NCBI GenBank assembly: GCA_010015655.1
Contig: ML976662.1
Coordinates: forward strand, 1,052,818 to 1,116,817
Direction of reading: 5' to 3'
DNA from: Bimuria novae-zelandiae CBS 107.79
Taxonomy: Eukaryota > Ascomycota > Dothideomycetes > Pleosporales > Didymosphaeriaceae
Length of the DNA stretch: 64,000 bases
Positions 35,096 to 43,986 of this stretch are shown piece after piece. The notes beneath the pieces were generated by a model, which worked only from the letters and a program-made list of their open reading frames with translations, ran no database searches and was not told the DNA's origin. Both the position numbers and the translations under genes were made by a program. The stretch's first letter is position 1, and each line of letters starts with the position of its first letter.

Positions 35096-38000
35096 CTACA
35101 CATCGACGTCACCGACAAAATCATAATCAACCCTCCCATCCATCTCTCCATCCCCCTCGTCCTTCCCCAACGCCGCAGCATGCGCAAGGAAAGCCTCAAT
35201 ACCACCAACAAGCTTCTCACTCTCCACCTCCCCCACGTCCCAGTCAACCACGACTTCCCTCCTCGCGTGCCCGTGCGCAAAGTACACGCCGTCGCCGCTA
35301 GCACTCCAGTTGATATCCATATCAGACTTTAAACTCTTCACTGAAAAGGCGAGGAGCTCCGCGTTTCGGTTTCCCATTTGCGCCCCGTGCGCAGCTACGT
35401 CGTAGAAAGGGATGACTTGTGGGGGAATGTCGTGCAGCGTTTCCCGGACGAAGAGGGCGAGCTGTTCAAAGTGCGTGGTGAGTAGCGACTTCGTCGACGC
35501 GGTTGTACACCGCCCACAGATATAATCGAGTACACTGGATATCGGGATCGCGATGTCGAACATAAGGGTAAGCGCATGGAGGATATGCGGTTCGCTCAGC
35601 AGGCGCGCGTTCTCTTTTACCTGCTCGGTGCCGCGGATGAACGCATGCGATATGGCGAGCAAGCACCCACAGACAGCTTGAACGTTTTGTTGGTCAAAGA
35701 CACGGACGTCGAAGAGGAGGGATTGCAAGATGGGCGCGAGGGACTCCAGGATGGGCTGCGCAATGACGAAGCCGATGCATGAGGTGAACGCCGCTTCGAC
35801 GTAGGCTGGGAAAATGCCTTGGAGGAGGACATTGCGCAGCGCTATGCGGTCCTTTGGAGGCGCTTCGTCGGTGCAAAGCGCTGTCTGCAGTTGGTGCACT
35901 AGATACGGCTGGTGGCTACCGGTGGCAGCTTGCTGGGCGACGGTTTGCACGAAGACGGAGAGCTGCTTCGCAACGCCCGGCCTAAACAGCTTGGGCGCAT
36001 ATCCGCACAGGCGGCCCACGACGTATGCGGGATCGGTAGCGGGCAAGGGAAAGGCCACCGAGTTGGTGAAGAAGTCCAGGACGGGATGGATATCGGCGGT
36101 GTACTGTTGCAGAAATTGCACCACCTTTTGGACGAATTCGACGTAGGCGCCGGCGACGGTGACGCCCGATCCGAGTTGTTGGTAGTTGCTCTTCATGGCG
36201 CCCATGAAGTCCTTCAACATCGCGCCGTAGGTGCCTTTCACTTCCACTACTCGGGCTGGCTCTTCGTGGATAGTGTTGTGAAAGTCATCTCGTATATTTG
36301 ACAAGATCATGGAGATCAGTGCCAGTCTCCGCGTTCGGACAGTCTCCTCAGTTATATCGCGTGAGCCGGTGCCTGCCTCCGCGACAAATGGCAAGTTTTG
36401 CAGTAGTGGTTCATTCGGAGAAGCTCGAGTAATGGCGCTAAGTAAACGGTGTTGGAACCTCAGTAAAGACTCTCTATCAGCGAGTGAGACCAGCAAAGCG
36501 TTCAAAAAGGTAATGCGATGTTGTGGATAGGCCAAAGGATCGCACTCTAGCACGGACGCCATGAAATACGGGGCGAACTTTTGAGATTGTTCGGTGCGGC
36601 GTAGCTGTTGCCATGACACCTGGCCAAACGGATCCAAATAGAATGTCCATGAGCGTGCTCCTGAAGATACTTGGGAGCGTGCAATAAGGCACCAGGTTTC
36701 GACGCAATCCATGAGGAGGCTGTCGTCCGGTGGAGTTTCGGCGCCGAAAGCATTGGAGAGCAAGCGCCACAGCGGAGTCTGAAGGGTACCGTCGGGTTGA
36801 GGTGCCACTTGATCGATCTCCATGAGGTCCTCCAATTCGAAAGCGTCGCCGTAATCTTGACTTTCTTCACTTTGTTCAGTGATGTCTGTTTCGGTGGGTA
36901 GCTGGCGCGGGAGCTTCGCGAACGCTCGCAGTACCCCCAGTGCGTCTCGGATTACGATTACAAGACGATGATCTTGAAGATGCGGAAGCTCTAGTAAATG
37001 AACGAGGTTTGAATCCACTAGGAACTCTTTCAGCATGACTTGGCTCTTCCGAACGCCGAAACTTTTGAGCATGCCTCCGATGGTGTCCCTCAAGGCGGTG
37101 ATCACTTGATCTTGATTCTTCTCCATGAACTGGCGCGCCATGAGCGAGGAGGCTTCTGAATCAGCGAGTACGCCAGACTTCACGCACTCTTCTGCTTCTG
37201 TTTTCGCTACCCGATATTGCTTCAATGTCTGCGTCATGATCCCCTTCTGCCATACAGCGAATGGCTGCGCATGATCGTAAGGCTCATCAGTTGATAGTTG
37301 AAACATAGTCAGGTTCGTCCACGCGCGAATACCGATCCTGCATGCCTCTCGATGAGAAGTCTCGTGACTGACGAGGGAGGTGATCTGGCCCAGTCGCGGT
37401 CGACACGGAGGTGGGCAAGCCCGATACAGAGTGCACATCATGTCGTGGTGGTTCCTAAGAGCCTCCAAGCTCTGCAGTTCCAAAGGCTGGTCTTTCGGAT
37501 AGAGTCGTCCATGATTTGGAATTAGGCGCAGGATAACACTGCGAAGTTTCTTCTCCTCGTAACGGGCCCGCATACCTTGTATCCCGATGAACAGGCACTT
37601 GAGGAATATGTGGAACGAGCTCTCGTTGGGCTCCAGGCGCGAGAAGAGTCGATCGTCGATCTGTTCTAGAAACCCCGCGGAACCAATACACTGCTCCCGA
37701 CTCAGATGCAGCAGACCGTTCTTGGCGACAAAAAAGTCGAACATGGCATACAATACCGATTCGCAACGTTTCCAATTCCAATAGTGAATCAAGCTGTGAC
37801 ATCGTGTCAAGACTGCACGAACATAGTCGTTCAAAGACGCACTATTTTCTTTCAAAGTACCGGGATAGAGTGCGAATAATCTTTGGACCAGTGTTCGAAT
37901 CACTGTCCAGTCGTCTTCTTTGAAAGAGGCTCTTCGGCTTCGTATAGGTATACCAAGGTCGTTGAACTCAACGAAAGGAAGCAGCGTGAATATGGTGGCC

Positions 38001-41000
38001 CATACTGCTTCGAATTCCGCTAAATGGCTTGCTCTTTTTGCTGTAGATGACAGAGATTGGCCGACGAGCTCCCAGAACGTGGTTCTTGGAACATTCGCAA
38101 CGGGCAGAACATGCAGACAGACAACGAGACTCTCCACCAGTCCATCAGAGTCGCGTATGCCATTTTCGCGAATCTGAAACCGTTTGTTGTTCTCCAAAAA
38201 CCCACTGAGGCCCGATACATGATCAAGGATTTCGCCGACTAGACTTTTGGAAATACTCGTGATCAACATGCCGAGCGTTCCGCTGGCCGAGGGCTCAACT
38301 GTGGGATGTTGTGCAATGCTGCGGATCTGAACACAAAGAACAAGTAATAGTGCAAGTGGCTTGGCCTTCTCCGCCGAGGCTGATTCCGTATATGCAATGT
38401 TGCTTGACATGACACTTTCGAACGAAGACGTAATCCACTGTTCCATCTTGCCGACAAAAGATCGACGGTCAATCGGGTCGTGAAAGCTAAGGTGTGTTGA
38501 GACGTAGTCGACAAGTGAACGTAGGACCTGTGTGACCTTTTCGACAGGGTTTTCTAAAAGGCTCCTCTGTTCGTCGCCCTCTATTGGGCCAGCAGCAGCG
38601 TCCCACAGTGTAGTCATGGAATCTGCTAGACGTGCATATACACTGTCCTCCCAGGGTCCGCATCCGATCGAGGTCCCAGCTAGATCGATCGTGCAATAGC
38701 CGACGGCTTCATCGAGATTTCTGGGGTTGGGACCGGCGATTGCCAACGCACGATGCAGCCCCCCGGAACCAATGAAAGTGGACACATGAAAATACGTGCC
38801 ATCTTGCAAAGGCGAGACATCAAAGGTGGTCGAATACCGAGTGCCATATGCACCAAGACCTTGTAGAATTAAGACACTCGTACGGCCTTGCCCCAGATCT
38901 GGGATGGGCAAGTTTGGTACTGCTTTCAGGTACTCGTCCACAACAGGCTCGCTCGGCTGACGATATTCGCGAGTTTCGACGTCCACACGCTTCGCTTGGG
39001 GTTTCCGTTTGAGACGCCTCTTCGGAAGGATCGTTTTCCGAGACGGCGATTCGTGCGTCTGCTCGTCGACAACTTCCGCTGATCGCAGAGGCGGAACCTT
39101 AACATCGTCATCGGCTAGAAATCTAGCAATCTGGAGGTTTCGAGAAGGCTGGAAAATAGGCTGCTGGAGATCGAATTGCTGGTTGACGCGTTGCAGACCT
39201 TTCTGGAAAGCATCTCTACGATCAATACCGCCATAGTCTGCTGCCAGTCCCTCCAGTTGAGCATTCCTGAAAGGCACAGTGTTCTGCTTTCTGACCTGTA
39301 CCATTCTGCTCCGGGACTCAGAAGAGTCATGGTGGCCGTTCATTTGTCTCGAGTGAGGTAGTTGTCCTTGGCGGGTATACAGCCCTGCCGGTCGTGATTT
39401 TTGTGTCACCGGCTGATGTCGTTGCCCAGTGCTTGAAACAGAAGCAGCATCTCCAAGTGGTCTCTGTCGATTTTGATCCAGGTCGATGAGAGGTAAGCGT
39501 GGTGCTGGACCGGCCGTGGTCTGCCCAACGTTGGTCCTCAGTTTTATACCACCCGCTCTCCATTGTCGTAGGGTTATGTTAGCGTCTTCCGTATCTTGCG
39601 CGGTCTGCAACCTGATGTATTTGTTGGTTGGCGACTGTCGAGCATTATCAGGTCTTTGGCGAGCTTGTCGTCTTGCGATTCGCAAAAATTGAGGCACCGC
39701 TTGGTTATCAGGGGGTGACTGATCGAAGTCTAGAATACCGAGAGCAGGTGATGGCGTATGTCGCGTTTTTCGTGAATCCGTATGTCGCTTGGATGAATGT
39801 GCCTTACTGCTATCCTTACTTTTGCTCGGGAATTTCCTTCTCTTTGTTGTCGCGAACACATCTGTCAATTTCGATTGTACTTTACGTTTCTTGCGCGAAC
39901 CCCCGAGTGTAAAAAGTTGTAAACGATTGTTTTCCATGGTGTCTGAGTCTTCATCAGCATATCGATGGTCCAGCATGGCAGCCGCCTCAAATGCTGCGCG
40001 CGCCGATTCTTGAGCATTGTCCACTCTGGGGACAGGAACATTGACATCGACATCGGATTCGTCCGAGATGCTGACGGCACGGTCGCTAGATAAAATCGGT
40101 CGCTGTGGTCGCGATGGCATATCTCTACGTCTGACAAATTTCAAAGCCACACCACGCTGAGGTTCTGCTTTTCCAGGTGAATGAAGACTGTTCAACCGGT
40201 CCCTCATTTGCCGGTTGCGCCTCTCTTGCGCTTGACGATCCAGTCGCAGCCACGAAGCTGGCAGGACGCCTTTTATCTTTCTGCCTACTTGTCGCAACTC
40301 GTGGTCATCCGGTTGTGCTTCGCCTTCGGAGGGTTCAGTATCAGATGACGAACTATCGCTGAGTATGATGGGCTGATGCGCTCGTTGACCAGCTCGTTGC
40401 ACACTACGCACGACAGGCTCGTCATCAGACTCTAGATCAAGCGGCGGTGGCACGCTGGACGACTTTGATGGTGTCGGCAGATCCGGAACAGGTGTTTTTG
40501 TCGGCATTCTTATCATCTGCCGAGCGACAGACCCAGGGCGATTCACAGGGCTACTGGAATACGGCGGTGACTGGGGAACAGCCCACATTTCCGCATTGAC
40601 CGGGCCGTTCTCTGGTACGAGCGTCTGTCGACTTGTGGAAGAGGATAGTACCAAATGGTCTAGCTTTCTTCTTTTGGTACCATTATGAGCCGGAGCAGTA
40701 GACGTCAGCTTTTGTGAATGGTTTTGCTTTCGTCGTACTGGACTTCCGTGACTGCTTCCGCCTCCCTGTCGCACGAGTGGAGCAGATACTGGCATCTCAA
40801 GAGGACTGCTTGGTGCAGCGTCATTGTCGGGATCAAACTCTTGTTCTTGCGACTCCTGGTCATGGTGTCGCGCCTTCCTCGGTGGTGAACATACTCTGAT
40901 CACAGGTTTCACACCTCTCCCTTGCAAGTCTCGTCGATATATTTCGCCCTCTAGAAGGTATGGATGCAGCTGAATCGGTTTTCGCTCGCGAAGAGATCTT

Positions 41001-41740
41001 TGCACGAATCGCTCGAATGGTTCTGGCTGTGATTGCTGGATAGTAGTGGAACGTGGAATCACTACTTGGACTGTAGTCTTACGAGTCGGTGGGTCAAATA
41101 CCACTTCCTCTGGCTGAAGTTCATCAAGACCAGAAGGAGGGTCAGAAAGTTCGCTATCAGACTGGTCTGTAGGCAACGAAATCTCAACCCCCACGCCTTC
41201 ATCTTTGCCCCCGGCAGGAGATGCGGGCTTTTGGGAGATACTGAGTGCGCCAAGGATTTGGGACGAGCGATCAGGATTGTCAACGCGTTTCGCCTTGGGG
41301 GTAGGCGAACCTGCGAGGGGATCGGGACTCTCAGTCTGTTCTCTAAGGTCGAAAACGGCAGAAACAATGGCCGGAGGCGTAACGATTTGGGTTCGAGGAA
41401 TTTCCTCCACCGTTTGTATCACCGTGGACGGCTCATCGCATACGAGGTGGCTGTTATTGTGTAGCCTGGGGCAGGGCGATGCCGCTGCATCTTTTGACAG
41501 TTGCTGGTCTCCCGAATTTCCCGGATTTAGGGGGTCTTTTCTAGCATCGGGTTCCTGAGCGATCGCGTTTGTAGGCTCAACCTTGTTGGTATACTCATGT
41601 CCCAGATCGTCTTTTTCGGCGGCCGGATTACTGCGAACAGAATGCTGGCTGTCTCGAGTCGGGCTCGAGGACGATAGTTCTATCTCCTCCTCTTCTTCAT
41701 CTGAGTCCTGGACAAATCCCTTGACGCGCCATTTGGACAT
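35096..41740 (-). CDS. MUS7: Mus7/Mms22-family replication-repair protein
   Basis: A single 2214-codon exon. The N-terminus MSKWRVKGFVQDSDEEEEE followed by a Ser-rich acidic stretch is typical of the fungal Mus7/Mms22 family, which acts with a cullin (Rtt101/Cul8-type) ubiquitin ligase at damaged replication forks. Residues 1 to about 900 are low-complexity, with many Ser/Pro/Gln and basic patches that could carry nuclear signals (KRRKLDHL, TKRRKF). The C-terminal 1200 residues are a helical domain without cofactor motifs (VLILQGLGAYGTRYS begins it, then FVGKMEQWITSSFESV). No intron is required and the length agrees with relatives. The assignment rests on overall layout and remembered family features; the exact complex in this species is inference. 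Confidence 0.8.
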   Translation of the reverse strand: MSKWRVKGFVQDSDEEEEEIELSSSSPTRDSQHSVRSNPAAEKDDLGHEYTNKVEPTNAIAQEPDARKDPLNPGNSGDQQLSKDAAASPCPRLHNNSHLVCDEPSTVIQTVEEIPRTQIVTPPAIVSAVFDLREQTESPDPLAGSPTPKAKRVDNPDRSSQILGALSISQKPASPAGGKDEGVGVEISLPTDQSDSELSDPPSGLDELQPEEVVFDPPTRKTTVQVVIPRSTTIQQSQPEPFERFVQRSLRERKPIQLHPYLLEGEIYRRDLQGRGVKPVIRVCSPPRKARHHDQESQEQEFDPDNDAAPSSPLEMPVSAPLVRQGGGSSHGSPVRRKQNHSQKLTSTAPAHNGTKRRKLDHLVLSSSTSRQTLVPENGPVNAEMWAVPQSPPYSSSPVNRPGSVARQMIRMPTKTPVPDLPTPSKSSSVPPPLDLESDDEPVVRSVQRAGQRAHQPIILSDSSSSDTEPSEGEAQPDDHELRQVGRKIKGVLPASWLRLDRQAQERRNRQMRDRLNSLHSPGKAEPQRGVALKFVRRRDMPSRPQRPILSSDRAVSISDESDVDVNVPVPRVDNAQESARAAFEAAAMLDHRYADEDSDTMENNRLQLFTLGGSRKKRKVQSKLTDVFATTKRRKFPSKSKDSSKAHSSKRHTDSRKTRHTPSPALGILDFDQSPPDNQAVPQFLRIARRQARQRPDNARQSPTNKYIRLQTAQDTEDANITLRQWRAGGIKLRTNVGQTTAGPAPRLPLIDLDQNRQRPLGDAASVSSTGQRHQPVTQKSRPAGLYTRQGQLPHSRQMNGHHDSSESRSRMVQVRKQNTVPFRNAQLEGLAADYGGIDRRDAFQKGLQRVNQQFDLQQPIFQPSRNLQIARFLADDDVKVPPLRSAEVVDEQTHESPSRKTILPKRRLKRKPQAKRVDVETREYRQPSEPVVDEYLKAVPNLPIPDLGQGRTSVLILQGLGAYGTRYSTTFDVSPLQDGTYFHVSTFIGSGGLHRALAIAGPNPRNLDEAVGYCTIDLAGTSIGCGPWEDSVYARLADSMTTLWDAAAGPIEGDEQRSLLENPVEKVTQVLRSLVDYVSTHLSFHDPIDRRSFVGKMEQWITSSFESVMSSNIAYTESASAEKAKPLALLLVLCVQIRSIAQHPTVEPSASGTLGMLITSISKSLVGEILDHVSGLSGFLENNKRFQIRENGIRDSDGLVESLVVCLHVLPVANVPRTTFWELVGQSLSSTAKRASHLAEFEAVWATIFTLLPFVEFNDLGIPIRSRRASFKEDDWTVIRTLVQRLFALYPGTLKENSASLNDYVRAVLTRCHSLIHYWNWKRCESVLYAMFDFFVAKNGLLHLSREQCIGSAGFLEQIDDRLFSRLEPNESSFHIFLKCLFIGIQGMRARYEEKKLRSVILRLIPNHGRLYPKDQPLELQSLEALRNHHDMMCTLYRACPPPCRPRLGQITSLVSHETSHREACRIGIRAWTNLTMFQLSTDEPYDHAQPFAVWQKGIMTQTLKQYRVAKTEAEECVKSGVLADSEASSLMARQFMEKNQDQVITALRDTIGGMLKSFGVRKSQVMLKEFLVDSNLVHLLELPHLQDHRLVIVIRDALGVLRAFAKLPRQLPTETDITEQSEESQDYGDAFELEDLMEIDQVAPQPDGTLQTPLWRLLSNAFGAETPPDDSLLMDCVETWCLIARSQVSSGARSWTFYLDPFGQVSWQQLRRTEQSQKFAPYFMASVLECDPLAYPQHRITFLNALLVSLADRESLLRFQHRLLSAITRASPNEPLLQNLPFVAEAGTGSRDITEETVRTRRLALISMILSNIRDDFHNTIHEEPARVVEVKGTYGAMLKDFMGAMKSNYQQLGSGVTVAGAYVEFVQKVVQFLQQYTADIHPVLDFFTNSVAFPLPATDPAYVVGRLCGYAPKLFRPGVAKQLSVFVQTVAQQAATGSHQPYLVHQLQTALCTDEAPPKDRIALRNVLLQGIFPAYVEAAFTSCIGFVIAQPILESLAPILQSLLFDVRVFDQQNVQAVCGCLLAISHAFIRGTEQVKENARLLSEPHILHALTLMFDIAIPISSVLDYICGRCTTASTKSLLTTHFEQLALFVRETLHDIPPQVIPFYDVAAHGAQMGNRNAELLAFSVKSLKSDMDINWSASGDGVYFAHGHARREVVVDWDVGEVESEKLVGGIEAFLAHAAALGKDEGDGEMDGRVDYDFVGDVDV

Positions 41741-41942
41741 TGGGACTGTTCGGCATCGCGTTCATGCGTGCAGTGGGTGGTGGGGTGGATATGGGCGTGC
41801 GGGTGGAAGTTCGACGCGTCGAGTCAAAGGACGCGTCGGGTAGGCACGTGCGAGCTAGCGCGCAGCGACGTAATTCCCGCCGCCGCAATCGCTTTTGAGA
41901 CACTTACACCACAACTAGTTTATCAACCATCGACCACAGAAC
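41741..41942. promoter_or_regulatory. divergent promoter, MUS7 / small membrane protein gene
   Basis: About 200 bp between two divergent start codons. It contains several GC-rich ACGCGTCG-like words (41815-41840) that could be MluI-cell-cycle-box-like elements; ACGCGT is seen twice. This is suggestive for a replication gene but untested. Confidence 0.35.
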
Positions 41943-42352
41943 ATGGCGGGGCGTATTCTTCCAGTTGCGTTAGCTTCACTTGCGGGTGTCGCAATTGGTG
42001 TGGCCACATTCGGAGAAGAATTCAAGAGCCAGCAGAGACGCCGACTGCAGGAAGAGTATGAGCGGTATGCATACCTTTGCAACACGCACTCGTTTTTATC
42101 TGTGCTGATATGAATAGCGATGTTGCTGCTGCATCTGTGTTGTCCAGCGATGGACCATCTCCAATGGCATCCAGCTCAATTCCAGCTCCGCAGCCAGAAC
42201 AGATCCCAGCGCAAGCAGAAACCGCGAAATCGTCGAAATTATCATCCGTGTTGGGATTCTGGGCTTGGTCTTCAAAAGACAAGACAGGGAACACAACGGA
42301 GGAAAAGTCGTCTGCAAAGACAAATGCCGACGTATCGAGCCAGCGGCCATAA
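41943..42352 (+). CDS. small protein with N-terminal membrane helix
   Basis: Exons 41943-42064 and 42118-42352 (53-nt GT-AG intron) give 118 aa. Residues 5-23 (ILPVALASLAGVAIGVATF) form one membrane helix, followed by a basic amphipathic stretch (KSQQRRRLQEEYERD) and a Ser/Pro/Ala-rich tail ending SSQRP. This layout is common in small mitochondrial inner-membrane assembly proteins, but I cannot name the family. The tail-to-tail neighbour is BET4. The start is the first ATG after MUS7's divergent promoter and the intron phase (AG at the split Arg codon) is consistent. Confidence 0.65.
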
Positions 42353-42377
42353 ATCCTCAATACACGATGTGTCGCAT

Positions 42378-43639
42378 TCAGATATTTAAACGTTGACCTA
42401 GTTCGTCCCATCGCCCTTTCCTTAAGGGATCAAGTCTCTTCAGCTGTTCCAGCCACGAGCGCATGTCTTCCGACGTAAACAGCTTCGTGTCGCTCTCGAC
42501 TTCCAGGTACGCACCTGCGAGGAACAGCAGGCCTTCGTAGACCCATTTACAGTCCTCCTCGTCCTCCAAAATTTCACGGATATACGCAATCTCGTTCGCA
42601 TAGTAGCGCTCGCGATCACCGTTATCGAGATCTCGGACTATTCGATCATCTGAAGGACAGTCGGGAGACAAGGTGGACATGAGATATTGGTGGTAGAACC
42701 AGATGGACTGGTCGAAAGGATCGGTGTTGATAGCTTCGAACATCAGTGCTAGCTCGGAATCCAAGAGTGCACGTCGAGCCTCTGCGTCGGCGTTTCGCTC
42801 CTCCAACAGTCGGGGTATGATCTTGCTCCGGTAGTGCCAGGCCGAAAAGTTGGAGAGGTTAGACTTGATCATACTGCTCGTGTAGTCGAATTCGGCTTCG
42901 GTGAGACGCATGGGCGCCATTCCTTCGCTGCGGACAGCCAGACGCTCGATCTGCGCCGTGACGAACCGCCGGTAGCCCCATGCATGGAAGTTGCGACTAT
43001 CAGCGCCTAGCATCTTGTTCACCAACTGTAGCTCCCCTGCCCATAGTTGACGACCAGCGTCGGCTCCCAGCTGTGCCTCGGCAGCCTCTAGTAGCCAGTT
43101 CCTGTGGTTCCATATCCAGTAACATTTGGGGTATTGTCGCAATAATGCAAATGTGAGCTGTAAATCGTCTTGGAGAAGTTCGTCGGCGCCTTGGGTGGAG
43201 GACTGCTCTGTCAGGTCCCTACGAAAGAGGGCTTCTAGTACACGTCGCCGATGGTTCCAGATTGTGTAATACTCCGGGTTCTGCTTCAAGAGCGTTGTGA
43301 CCAGTCCAAGGACCTCAAGCGTGTACTGTTTCTCGGCGATCTACATCACTCGCAGGTCAGAATCATCCTGCATAATATTGGAGTCAAATATCAAGCACTG
43401 CATCACCTGTTGCGGAGACACAGGACACCTATACTTTGAACTCAGCGCTGTAAACTCACCTTGGTATTGACCACGTCCACTAGCTCTTTATACGCGTCGA
43501 TGTCCCGCAGTTGTTGTTGCCGCACTTCGTCGGTGCGTATTGCCTTGCCTGCCGCGCGCGATACACCGTGCTACAGTGAAGTCAGATAATCCTAGCATCA
43601 TACGCCCAAATTTCAACTTACGCTTGCCATGTTGGACAT
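42378..43639 (-). CDS. BET4: Rab geranylgeranyltransferase alpha subunit
   Basis: With Bet2 and Rab escort protein it attaches geranylgeranyl groups to Rab GTPases. Exons complement(42378-43340, 43460-43570, 43622-43639) give 363 aa (360 if the inner ATG at 43630 is used; MASHGVSR looks like the family start). Five prenyltransferase alpha repeats are visible: YTIWNHRRRVLEAL, YWIWNHRNWLLEAA, FHAWGYRRFV, FSAWHYRSKII and SIWFYHQYLM. The first exon codes only six residues. The 119-nt second intron is longer than its neighbours. All splice sites are GT-AG. Its 3' end is 26 bp from the convergent small membrane-protein gene. Confidence 0.92.
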
Positions 43640-43986
43640 TCGTTAGTAGGCCGCAGGAGCCGTGAACTGCGGCTTCTTTTGCGCCCGCCGGAGATAAGTA
43701 GCACCGCCCGAGCCTCTTTCCCCATGCGCGCCCTCACGAACCTTCCAAGAAAGCTGTGACCATTGTCATCATCCTAAGGACCGCCGAACCTTGCGACCTC
43801 CTGTGATAGATCACCGCATTGCTATACTAACCCAGCAGCAATAACCACGCAGCAGCATACGGGCTCCCGGCTCTTCTCAACTGCCTTTCCTCGTCCTGTG
43901 CCTCTGACTTTCGCTCATCTCGACATGTTTGAGATCCGCAGCTCAGCAAGCCATTAACTCGCTCAGTCCCTCCAAATTCCTTCAAT
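43640..43986. promoter_or_regulatory. divergent promoter, BET4 / AMA1-like gene
   Basis: About 350 bp between divergent start codons. It is C/T-rich near the AMA1-like start (43855-43985). I see no strong binding site by eye. Confidence 0.35.
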
